A stretch of DNA of 64,000 nt from Cohnella rhizosphaerae (GTDB lineage: Bacteria > Bacillota > Bacilli > Paenibacillales > Paenibacillaceae), in NCBI RefSeq assembly GCF_029525575.1, contig NZ_JAPDIA010000003.1, positions 248,001-312,000 of the forward strand, read 5' to 3'. A program made the translations under genes and the position numbers. The notes under the pieces are model-generated. The model did no database searches and was not told the origin of the DNA. It saw only the letters and a program-made list of their open reading frames with translations. Shown here one piece after another: positions 55,941-64,000 of this stretch (positions are counted from its first letter, which is position 1; the number at the start of each line of letters is the position of its first letter).

Positions 55941-56492
55941 TTGGGGCTGACTCGACATTTGCGCCGATTGTTCGCAGCCAAGCGTCAATCCGAGGAAGAT
56001 CCGGAGCGCCTGTTAAATGCCTACATTGAAGCGAGCTCCGAAGCCTTGCGCGAGTTGTCCGTGACGACGAAGCGCGTGCAATCGGAGGGCCTGGTCATTC
56101 TGGAGAAGATGAACGCCGTTCAATCGGAAATCAAAACGAAGCGCGACATAGCGGAAGATGCGGCCCGGGCATCGGATGCGGAGCTGGCGCGCCGGTGGCT
56201 GGAGGAAGTCCACGACCGGAATCAGCTATATGAAAAGCTGCAAGCGGATGCCGAACGCAACCGGGTGTTTGCGGAGGAATTGTTGGAGAAGCAGGATGCG
56301 CTGTCCGGCAAAATTCAAACCGCAAAAGCGGTCATCGAACAGTACAAGGCGAGAAGCCGCCGTGCCGTCTCCCTGATCGCGGCTGAACAAGCCCTATCCG
56401 ACGGCGATTCCAAGGATGTTCTGGACCAGCTTCAAGCCGATTTATTTCTGGCCGAAGCCAAAGCGGAGCTGGAGCGCAGCCGGCCTTACTAG
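55941..56492 (+). CDS. PspA/IM30-like coiled-coil protein
   Basis: 183 residues, almost entirely helical coiled coil: GLTRHLRRLFAAKRQSEEDP resembles the N-terminal amphipathic helix of PspA, followed by ERLLNAYIEASSEALRELSV and long charged heptads. Shorter than PspA (about 220 residues). TTG start after AGAAGGGGG. Follows the uncharacterised gene by 24 bp, same operon. May bind and protect membranes. Confidence 0.65.
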   Translation: MGLTRHLRRLFAAKRQSEEDPERLLNAYIEASSEALRELSVTTKRVQSEGLVILEKMNAVQSEIKTKRDIAEDAARASDAELARRWLEEVHDRNQLYEKLQADAERNRVFAEELLEKQDALSGKIQTAKAVIEQYKARSRRAVSLIAAEQALSDGDSKDVLDQLQADLFLAEAKAELERSRPY

Positions 56493-56550
56493 TCCTGCTC
56501 GGCATAAATCGTAGATCGATTAGCACTCGAAAAATATCGGCGAGTACAGG

Positions 56551-56577
56551 TGGAGCTATCGAGCTCCATCTTTTTTT
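56551..56577 (+). terminator. Terminator after the PspA-like gene
   Basis: TGGAGCT (56551-56557), ATCG loop, AGCTCCA (56562-56568), followed by seven T. Confidence 0.75.
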
Positions 56578-56699
56578 GTATTGTGTAACTTTATATTACG
56601 CATTTTCGGGATATTTTGCGCGAAGGTTGTCGATTATTCGGATTAATGATAGTATTATGTAAAATAATATAACGCAAATACATCATCGAGGTGAACCGG

Positions 56700-57204
56700 A
56701 TGAACGTAGCATTTGTCGCGCATGACCACAAGAAGGAAGAGATGATCGCGTTCACGATCGCTTATCAGTCGTTATTCAAGCCGCATACGCTGTTCGCTAC
56801 GGGCACGACGGGACGGCTTATCATGGAAAATACGGACCTGGACATCATGACCTTCAAGTCGGGACCGCTGGGCGGCGACCAACAGATCGGCGCCATGGTG
56901 TCGCAGAACGAACTGGATCTGCTGGTCTTCTTCCGCGATCCGCTCGTGGCGCAGCCCCACGAACCGGACATCACCGCCTTGCTCCGGCTGTGCGACGTAT
57001 ACGGCATTCCCGTAGCGACGAATATGGCGACCGCCGAGCTGCTCGTTCATTCGCTGGAGCGGGGGGGACTTCCACTGGCGCGATATCATTCATCAACGCC
57101 GCCCTGCCAACGTCGCCCACCTCAAACGTTCGTCCGCCGCGCCGGCCCAACTCGGAAAGTCGGCCGACGAGGAGCGCAGCCTTCCCCGCGCCGAGTCGAT
57201 CTGA
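56700..57204 (+). CDS. mgsA: Methylglyoxal synthase with extended C-terminus (frameshifted at 57061-57067)
   Basis: About 167 residues after dropping one [31 protein letters not shown] and [20 protein letters not shown] are the MgsA phosphate-binding and catalytic segments; Asp of GGDQQ is the base. Converts dihydroxyacetone phosphate to methylglyoxal. The corrected tail continues [20 protein letters not shown] and on, about 30 residues past the usual end, rich in Arg/Ala. ATG 56700 has GAGGTG upstream. Confidence 0.88.
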
Positions 57205-57299
57205 CGGGGTGCGGGCGCTGACTGCCGATCATACGCGTGGTTGCCGTAAGAACCATTAGGGCGAACGCCTGGTACACTTTTAGAACATACATCCGATGA

Positions 57300-57495
57300 C
57301 GATCGAAAAGCCTGCATTTGTGCAGGCTTTTTCTGTCGGCCCGAGACTGTAGATGAAAAACCTGCAAATGTGCAGGTAATTTCATCTCGCAAGCCGGCAA
57401 TCGGGCCAACGAAGGGAAATAAATGCGTATTTGCAGGTATTTTGTTCAATAGGCCCGACTTCGGCAGAAATTGATGTAAATCTGCAGGCTTTGCG
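57300..57495. repeat. Cluster of four CCTGCA...TGCAGG-type palindromes
   Basis: AAAGCCTGCA-TTTG-TGCAGGCTTT (57307-57330) is a perfect terminator-like hairpin for mgsA. Related copies follow at 57360-57377 (ACCTGCA-AATG-TGCAGGT), 57425-57438 and 57472-57490, spaced about 50-65 bp. No gene lies in 57205-57538. Confidence 0.7.
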
Positions 57496-57538
57496 GCGAA
57501 AGCAAGGTGCGACGAGGCTTATTCTGGCGCCTTTCGAT

Positions 57539-58443
57539 TTACTTTGGCTTCTTTTCGCGCAGCCGGGCGCCTCCGCCCCACTGCTCTTGCCGGTATAGGG
57601 TTGGCGACTGACCGGTATGCTTCTTGAACGTTCTGCTGAACACAGCGATATCGGGGTAGCCGGTCTCGCGGCTGATCTGTTGGATGGCATCGTTCGTATG
57701 GACCAGCAGATGCTTCGCTTTGTTCATGCGATACTGAGCGATGAGCACGGAAGGCGCCAGGCCTGTCGTCTGCTTCATCAGCCTCGTTAAGTAGTCCGGG
57801 GAGAAGTGGAATCGGCTGGCTAACGCCGACACAGTAAGCGATTCTGCATAATGCTGCTGGATATAAGCAATGACTTTTTTGGATCGGCAGCGCGGTTAAC
57901 GTGCCGTCCGTGTCCTGCCATACCATTTTTTCAAGAAGCTCGAGGAAAGTGGCTTGTTGGCCGATCGATCCCATCCCTTGTGCGCGATTTTGATGAAGCT
58001 TGATGAACAGCGCCTGCCAATCCGTAAGCGCAAAGCTCCCGCGCATCGGCAGTCTAATCTCGAACTGCGGAAGACGGATACCCTCGCCATGATCGAGCTG
58101 CCATACGGGAAGCGCGGCTTGCTCCCGACGCCAGGCATGCGTCTCGATCCGCCATTCCCCTTGGGGCAAGAAATGAACGAAATGGAAAATCGTCTTGACG
58201 CCCCCCCGCTTGATGCCCGTAATGCCGAATGCCGGGCGTCTGAATGAACCATTCGCCGGCTTTGAGCGTGTATGCGGCATCGCCTTCCGTGAAGTAGAGC
58301 GTTCCTTCCTCGATAAACATCGCCACAAAGGTCGAAAAGATTCGCTCCGGGTGCTTATCGTCCGTCCCATATACGACTTTGCCGGATGAAATGTAACCGG
58401 GGAAGGGATGGCCTTTGAAGCATAGCGAAGCGTCGGTTTCCAT
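57539..58443 (-). CDS. AraC family transcriptional regulator (two frameshifts)
   Basis: About 300 residues after correcting C7 at 58201-58207 and T6 at 57875-57880. The N-terminal cupin-like sensor (YFTEGDAAYTLKAGEWFIQT, PGIRHYGHQAG), linker, and C-terminal AraC HTH pair (ALASRFHFSPDYLTRLMKQT; ETGYPDIAVFSRTFKKHTGQ). Divergent from the glycosidase-like gene at 58567, which it probably activates. Confidence 0.85.
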
Positions 58444-58566
58444 TTTTATAACCTCTCGTGAAGTCGGATTTAGTCAAAATTATATCTGATTCAACCATGT
58501 AACGAAAGCTTTTTCCATGCTACGCTCGTTATGAAATGGTCAAACGAAGCGGAGGGTGCGCCGGGG

Positions 58567-59580
58567 ATGGATATAACCGATTTTTTAACGTCTTACAAGC
58601 TGGACAGACCGGTTCTTACCGGGTCGGGGGTGCCGGGCGCATTCGACGAGCAAGCGGTCGACTGTCCCTTTGTGTTCCGGCATCGGGACCAGTATTACAT
58701 GATGTACGTGGGATTTGACGGTGTCGGATATCAGACGGGGCTTGCGATAAGCGATAACTTGCTGGATTGGCGTCCGGCGGGCCTCATCCTGCGCCGCGGC
58801 GAAGGAAACGGATGGGATTCGTTGAACGTGGCCGGCGCCTGGATCTTGCGGGAGAACGACATGGACGGGCAGCCCGTGCTTAAAAAGTGGAACGATAAGT
58901 ATTGGCTCGTCTATCATGCGTACCCCGGAGAGGGATACGAGACTGGCCCCGCGCGGATCGGACTTGCTTGGACGGAGGACTCCGATCTGTTGACCTGGCA
59001 TCGCTTGCCGGAACCGATCCTCGTACCGGAAGACGGGGCGCCTTGGGAGCAAGGCGGCCTGTATAAGGAATGTCTCGTTGAGCATGAAGGATTGTTTTAT
59101 ATGTTTTACAATGCCAAGAACCGGAGCGGGGCGGATGAAGCTTGGATGGAACAGACCGGATTGGCTACGTCTACCGATCTCGTCCATTGGACGAGAGCCG
59201 CCGACAACCCGCTGCTGCGCGTCTCGCCCGATTCGTGGGAAAGCCGGTTTGTCAGCGATCCCTGCGTATTGCGGCATAAGGATCGGTGGGCGCTGTTTTA
59301 TTTCGGCTTCGACGGACGTCACGCGCAGGAGGGAATTGCGTTATCGGACGACCTGCTTCATTGGCAAAAGCATGCGGAGCCGATCATCCGGCATGGTCCG
59401 GAAGGCAGCCTGGACAGTCTCTACGCGCATAAACCATCCGTCATTCGTCACGAAGGAACGCTCTACCACTTCTATTGCGCATGCAGGCCCAGCCGGCCGG
59501 GAGATCGCGCCGTTCACCACGGCACGTTCAGAACGATCGCCGTCGCGACTTCGAGGCCGTTGGGGGATAGGCAAGATTAA
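58567..59580 (+). CDS. GH43/GH130-like five-bladed beta-propeller glycosidase
   Basis: 337 residues, no signal peptide, so cytoplasmic. Repeated blade-like strands: DCPFVFRHRDQYYMMYVGFD, KWNDKYWLVYHAY, HEGLFYMFYNAKN, SDPCVLRHKDRWALFYFGFD, HEGTLYHFYCA. Acidic residues at the start of blades are typical for GH43/GH32/GH130-type enzymes. Likely hydrolyses or phosphorolyses imported oligosaccharides. ATG 58567 with GGAGGG upstream; ATG 58531 is an alternative. Confidence 0.8.
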   Translation: MDITDFLTSYKLDRPVLTGSGVPGAFDEQAVDCPFVFRHRDQYYMMYVGFDGVGYQTGLAISDNLLDWRPAGLILRRGEGNGWDSLNVAGAWILRENDMDGQPVLKKWNDKYWLVYHAYPGEGYETGPARIGLAWTEDSDLLTWHRLPEPILVPEDGAPWEQGGLYKECLVEHEGLFYMFYNAKNRSGADEAWMEQTGLATSTDLVHWTRAADNPLLRVSPDSWESRFVSDPCVLRHKDRWALFYFGFDGRHAQEGIALSDDLLHWQKHAEPIIRHGPEGSLDSLYAHKPSVIRHEGTLYHFYCACRPSRPGDRAVHHGTFRTIAVATSRPLGDRQD

Positions 59581-59624
59581 TAGCAGGAAGCTTTTTGAAA
59601 GTCGGAGAGGGCAGGGGGGAAATG

Positions 59625-59659
59625 AAAAACCGCCAGGGTGGATTCCCTGACGGTTTTTT
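59625..59659. terminator. Bidirectional terminator
   Basis: AAAACCG-x-AGGG and CCCT-x-CGGTTTT arms at about 59626-59637 and 59645-59656, with T and A runs, between convergent glycosidase and SLH genes. Confidence 0.7.
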
Positions 59660-59684
59660 CTGACGAACCGCTAGACACTCGAGA

Positions 59685-61181
59685 TTAAGGATAGAATGGC
59701 GGGTTATACGGGCCGTTCGGATCAGTTGGACCACCCGGGCCATTTGAACCGTTTGAATCCTCTGGGGGGATCCTTGTAGGCGAGAGGCTTATATCGAATG
59801 ATACGTCCATCGTCGTCTGTAGCGGCTAACACAATATGGGTATATGCGTTAGCAAAATATTCGATATCCGCCCAGGTGTTCGTCGTTTCGTCCTTTGTAT
59901 ACGCTTGTCCGTCGAAGATCGATCCCGCTGCCGGCATATCGAGAGGGGCGGAGCCGGACAAAATCATCCATTTAGTGGCGCCACTCGGCAAAAGGAGGCC
60001 GGTAAATCGGATGGTGCCCGCTTGAGAGCCGAGCTCGAAATCTCCGATATCCCCTACAGTAAGATATGGAGGCTCCACTGCGATCTTCGTACCGTTCAGT
60101 TCAATATCGCTGAACCGAACCACAGCGCCAGTTACCGCATTAACTTCATAAAGCCCGATATGATCGCCAACTTCGACATTCGCGATGTTGGAACCGGATT
60201 GGTAAGCCTCGCTGAGGCCGCTCGCATCATCGCCTACGTTCGGAACCGAAAAGGCGTCTGCCTGCGTTTTGATCCGAAGCACGTTGCCTGCGTCAGGCGT
60301 GTAGAAGATGCGAGTCGTGTAAGCAACGGTGCCCGCTTCGGCATCGACGTTCTCGATCGCAGGAGCCGGCGTCGACGTAGGTGCGTCGGAAGGCGTCGGT
60401 GTCGGAGTTGACGACGGCGTCGGCGTCGCAGTCGACGTCGGAGTCGGTGTGGGCGTTGGCGTCGACACGGGCGGCTGATAGATCGGCGTCGGCGTTGGTG
60501 TAGGCGTCGGTGTTGGCGTCGGAGTAGGCGTCGGTGTCGATCCCGGCGCTACATACTGCGCTTTAGCCTCGTAAGCTCCGGTGACCAGCAGGTCGCGCGT
60601 CGCGTTTGCTTGGCCGCCGAATGTTCCGTCCGTGCCGTTGGACAGGAGTTTCAGATCCAGCGCCAGCGCGACGTATCCCTTGGCCCAATCCGACACGGTA
60701 TCATCTTTAACGCCCGGCGTTTGTTGCGCCTCTTCCTTTTGGCCCAAGCCCTTGATCAGAAACGCAGCCAGCTGCTCCTTCGTGACCTCTCCCGCAGGGT
60801 CGTATACGCCCGAACCGTAGCCATCCGTGATGCCGGCTTTTTTTGATCGCTTCGATGTACGGCAGCGCATAACCGTTGGCCTGATCGTCCGCCTTTACGT
60901 CTGTGAAGCTGGAGGTCTTCAGATCCTTGTCGACTTCCAAACCGTAGATCAAGGCGGCGACCTTGGCGAATTGGGCGCGGTTCATCTCGTCCTTTAAGCC
61001 GAAGCTGGTGTCGGATACGCCGTCGAAGATGCCCGCGGAGATCATCGCGTCGAACTTGGCCTTCGTCGCCGCGTCCAGGTCTTTCAAGTCGGTAAAGTCG
61101 GCGGACGTCTTTGCGAACGCTGCCGCGCTCGGCAAAGAAAGGGACAAAGCAAGAAACAAGCCAATCGTTCTTTTTTTTCAT
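59685..61181 (-). CDS. SLH-domain surface protein with Thr-Pro linker (three frameshifts)
   Basis: About 497 residues after correcting 61171-61178, 60838-60844 and 59764-59769. Signal peptide ([20 protein letters not shown]), SLH-type repeats ([51 protein letters not shown]), a long (PT)n linker of about 60 residues, a beta-rich domain, and a corrected C-terminus rich in Gly/Pro/Asn ([18 protein letters not shown]...). SLH repeats tie it to the cell wall; the globular part may bind or scaffold something. GGAGG lies 14 bp upstream of the ATG. Confidence 0.82.
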
Positions 61182-61383
61182 CGTAAATCGATACGCCTCC
61201 TCTGCATGTTCGTTCAGGCTGAGCCTATAGTAGCAAAAAAGGACTGAACAAAAAAATCATACGCGAATGGAGAGAGGCATCAGCAAAAGCCTTGTCCGAC
61301 AAGGAATCATGTCGCCGATTCGCGCATTTTCCGTTATTTTACAAGCGCTCCGTTTTTGTATTTCTGGCGGTATATGTCGACGG

Positions 61384-64000
61384 TCAACGCAGGTTCAACA
61401 GTTCCTTTGCCTCATCTCCCGGCTCCAGCCGATACTCGGTGCGCAGCATTCGCTTGAGCGTATCGTATTGCTTGAGGGCGGCGATCCGGTCTTTGTTTCC
61501 CAGATACGCCCGGATTAGCCGTACGTGCACGTCTTCCCGCCAAGATGCGTGCTTGAGCGCTCTTTTCATCGCGCCGATGGCGGCAGGATAATTCCCGTCG
61601 TCCATATAATAATCGCAGATCTGGAGCAGGAGGGCTAAAAATTCGTTCTCGAGACTTTTCCCGGCCGGCTCTGACCAGGGATAGCCGTTGTCCGACAGAT
61701 AAGGGCCCGCGTAGAGCTTGGCGATCGCCAAGCAGCGGTCGATATTGTCGTCGGTTAGAGCCGTACCGGCGGATACCCAGGCCTCGAACGACAGATAGTC
61801 GCAATCCAAAATGTCGGTATCGACGCGGTAAAAGCCGCGGTTGTGCTGAATGATGCCTTCGATGCCGAGAAGTCCGAGCGTCTTGCGAAGGAGGTGCACC
61901 GTCGTGTGCAGGTTGGCTGACGTCTTGGCGGAGTCGTCGTCCCACAGCGCGTCCATGATGCGATATCGGTCCACCGCTTCTCCCCGATGATGCACCAGGT
62001 AGGCCAGCAGCTCCTCTGTTTTGGACGTTCGCCAGCGGACTTCCCGGCCGTCCGGGCCGCAGACTTTGAATCTGCCGAAGCAGCTCACCAGCAGCCGTTG
62101 GACGGCAGGCGCGGAACGATCTGCCGCTTCTCCGAGCGCCGCAGCCTTGCGCAAGGCCGTCCTGCCGACGCCAGTCTCCTCGCGACCCGGTGTCGCGCCC
62201 GTCTCCGTCGCTACGGACCCTGCCGCCATGCCTGCGTCTGCTGTCTCGCGCCCCGGCATTACGTCGGCCTCCGCCGATGCATTCTTGGTCGTCGGGCCAG
62301 CTTCGGCCGATCCATGCTCGGCCGAAGTGCCCGCCTCCGACCTCGCCGCCTCCCGCGCCGCCCTTCTGCCCGCCGCCTCGTCCGACAGCGCCTGCAGCAG
62401 CCTTCGCGCATAGGCGAAGGCGCCTGCGGCCCCGCGCGTCTCCGCCTCGACATAGGCGGCGAGGAGCGCCGCCATGACTTCGCCTTCGTCGACGAAGCTG
62501 CGGACGAAGCCCTGCGGTTCCGCCAGACGCAGCGCCGTATCCAGCCTGTCCAGCGCCTCGTCCTTCCGCTCGAGCCCGTGCAGCGCCATGCTTTGCACGA
62601 TCAGCGCCTGGATCCGGTCCCGCAGGCGGTCCTCCCTGCAGAGCAGCGCGTACAGCCGCTCAGCCAGATCCAGCGCCTCCGCGCCGCGTCCGCAGGCGGC
62701 CAGCACCCGGGCCAGCGCGAGCTGCTCTATCACGCTGCCGACGGACACTTCGTCCGCATGCGACATCCCGCAGCGGACCAGCCACTGCGCCGCTCCGCGC
62801 AGGTCGCCTTGCCGCACGCGCAGGCAGGCTTCCTCCGCCTCGATTCTGCGCATATACAGGTCGTAGTCCGGCGAATCGACGCGCGCCCGCAGCTGGACCA
62901 GCAGGTCCGCCGCCTCCGCCGCATAGCCCCGGGCCTGCATGATTCGCGACGCGCTACCGTAAAGGTGCAGTAGAGTTCGAGCGACGGAGGGCGTATCGCT
63001 GCGGCCGAGCAACCGGCGCACGCACGCCTCCGCCTCTTCGAGCCGATTCCACTCGTACAGTAGTCTGCTGTGCGAAGCGTTGAGCGACAGGACGAACGGG
63101 TGGGCCAGGTTCTCTCCCCAGACGCTCAGCCATTTGTCCATGAACGCGCTTGCGGCACGGTAATCGTTCAGATAACCCAGATGATCGTCGAACTCGTCGA
63201 GCACGTGGTTGTTGTTGAACGAGACCGAACGCAGCAGCCGCGCTTCGGGAAAGAGGCGCTCCGCCAGCTCGAAGTAGGCGCTTACGCCATCCAGGTCTTT
63301 GAGCAGATAGCAGACAACGCCGCTCAAGAAATAAAGATTGCCCATGACCGAGCGCCACGCGGTCTCGTCCATCGCGCCTTCCAGCCGCTCGTACCGCGCC
63401 CGCGCCTCCCCGATCTTGCGCGCGGCAAGCTCCTTCTGCCCGCTGCCGGTCAGCAGGAGCAGATAGAACATCTCCGCCATCGGCTTGCCTTCGAGACTGC
63501 CTTCCGGCAGCCGCAGCACCCAGCGGCTCAGCGTAGCGCCACTGCTCTGGATCAGCTCGGGCAGATGCCGCTCGATCAGTCGTACGGCCTCGGCGTACTG
63601 CCGCCCCTCCAGGTAGTGCTCGCCGGCCTCTTCGATGGCGCCCTGCTCCTCCAGCCACCGCGCGGCTCTCGCGTGCGCGGCCGCCCAACCTTCGGGATCG
63701 CCGCCGGCGAACTGACCGCGCAGAAAGTCTGATAGCAGATGGTGATACCTGTACCACTGCCGCTCCTCGTCCAGCGGGATCAGGAACAGATTGAGCTGCT
63801 CCAGCCTCGCAAGCAGCGCGCGGCAGTCGTTCCGGCCCGTCACGGCTTCGCACAGAGACGGGTTCATCCGCGCCAAGACGGACGTATCGCGAAGGAACGC
63901 CTGCAGCGGCGCCTCGAGATCCCGGAACACTTCCTCAAGCAAGTAATCCGCGATATGATGCTGCCTGCCGCTGAACTGACTGATGAACGCGGCGGGGTCG
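61384..64000 (-). CDS. MalT/LuxR-like regulator with BTAD domain (partial, runs off the window)
   Basis: At least 871 residues are encoded; the start is beyond 64000. From the N-terminal side: MalT-like winged helix and TPR region (LSDFLRGQFAGGDPEGWAAA, LEEQGAIEEAGEHYLEGRQY), many TPR-like repeats, a low-complexity Ala/Glu/Gly/Thr linker of about 80 residues (about residues 520-600 of the visible part), then an OmpR-like HTH (LLVSCFGRFKVCGPDGREVR; KTEELLAYLVHHRGEAVDR) and a BTAD bacterial activator domain (EPGDEAKELLNLR end). An NTPase domain is probably encoded upstream of the window. Regulates unknown targets. Confidence 0.85.
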   Translation of the reverse strand, partial: DPAAFISQFSGRQHHIADYLLEEVFRDLEAPLQAFLRDTSVLARMNPSLCEAVTGRNDCRALLARLEQLNLFLIPLDEERQWYRYHHLLSDFLRGQFAGGDPEGWAAAHARAARWLEEQGAIEEAGEHYLEGRQYAEAVRLIERHLPELIQSSGATLSRWVLRLPEGSLEGKPMAEMFYLLLLTGSGQKELAARKIGEARARYERLEGAMDETAWRSVMGNLYFLSGVVCYLLKDLDGVSAYFELAERLFPEARLLRSVSFNNNHVLDEFDDHLGYLNDYRAASAFMDKWLSVWGENLAHPFVLSLNASHSRLLYEWNRLEEAEACVRRLLGRSDTPSVARTLLHLYGSASRIMQARGYAAEAADLLVQLRARVDSPDYDLYMRRIEAEEACLRVRQGDLRGAAQWLVRCGMSHADEVSVGSVIEQLALARVLAACGRGAEALDLAERLYALLCREDRLRDRIQALIVQSMALHGLERKDEALDRLDTALRLAEPQGFVRSFVDEGEVMAALLAAYVEAETRGAAGAFAYARRLLQALSDEAAGRRAAREAARSEAGTSAEHGSAEAGPTTKNASAEADVMPGRETADAGMAAGSVATETGATPGREETGVGRTALRKAAALGEAADRSAPAVQRLLVSCFGRFKVCGPDGREVRWRTSKTEELLAYLVHHRGEAVDRYRIMDALWDDDSAKTSANLHTTVHLLRKTLGLLGIEGIIQHNRGFYRVDTDILDCDYLSFEAWVSAGTALTDDNIDRCLAIAKLYAGPYLSDNGYPWSEPAGKSLENEFLALLLQICDYYMDDGNYPAAIGAMKRALKHASWREDVHVRLIRAYLGNKDRIAALKQYDTLKRMLRTEYRLEPGDEAKELLNLR

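Overview
This window looks like the chromosome of a spore-former-type Firmicute of the Paenibacillaceae (Paenibacillus/Cohnella-like). The evidence is a GC-rich backbone with Gram-positive ribosome-binding sites and frequent TTG/GTG starts, YesM/YesN-type two-component pairs beside CUT1 sugar transporters, S-layer-homology (SLH) proteins, a ydaO-type c-di-AMP riboswitch, a Hol_Tox-type toxin and a large share of AraC, PadR, HxlR, MarR and MerR regulators. No rRNA, tRNA, CRISPR array, transposase or integrase was recognised.

Layout. 0-2 kb: the end of a TIM-barrel isomerase-like gene, then a divergent TetR/SDR pair with palindromic operators. 2-19.5 kb: a polysaccharide-use locus with YesN/YesM regulators, a truncated sensor, a lipoprotein sugar-binding protein, two permeases, a secreted beta-helix protein, a very large SLH-anchored clan GH-A glycosidase, an SGNH hydrolase, two dehydrogenases and an AraC regulator. 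19.5-24.5 kb: MscS channel, MerR/SDR pair, a type I toxin gene, a small secreted protein and an HtrA-like protease. 24.5-31 kb: an AT-rich accessory island with a lipoprotein, RDD protein, SMI1-like protein, OLD-family nuclease and small membrane protein. Several of these are separated by a repeated, highly structured element of 164 nt that behaves like an integron attC site. 31-38.8 kb: mostly regulator/target pairs (AraC-PhyH, XRE-epimerase, HxlR-DoxX, PadR-DUF2812, MarR). 38.8-39.4 kb: a 51-bp minisatellite and a palindromic operator. 39.4-46.3 kb: ehuBCDA-ectABCD, uptake plus synthesis of ectoine/hydroxyectoine, followed by a UPF0316 gene. 46.3-48.3 kb: a c-di-AMP riboswitch and a lysine-2,3-aminomutase-like radical SAM gene. 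48.3-64 kb: ATP-dependent DNA ligase, PCYCGC lipoprotein, BlaI/M56 pair, zinc/cadmium-type P-ATPase with an ArsR-type operator, NlpC/P60 hydrolase, an uncharacterised gene with a PspA-like partner, methylglyoxal synthase, AraC/glycosidase pair, an SLH protein and a MalT/BTAD-type regulator running off the end.

How the genes fit together. The first part senses, cuts, imports and processes a plant-type polysaccharide. The middle right is an osmotic-stress block in which ectoine uptake and synthesis lie next to a c-di-AMP-controlled KamA gene, with an MscS channel elsewhere in the window. The AT-rich island is the most unusual part: genes of unrelated function, all on one strand, each appear to be packaged with the same recombination-site-like element.

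Quality note. About 40 single-base frameshifts interrupt otherwise well-conserved genes. Nearly all are one extra base in a homopolymer of 5-9 nt. I read them as sequencing or assembly errors and annotate the genes across them, giving the position each time. Lengths quoted for such genes assume the correction.
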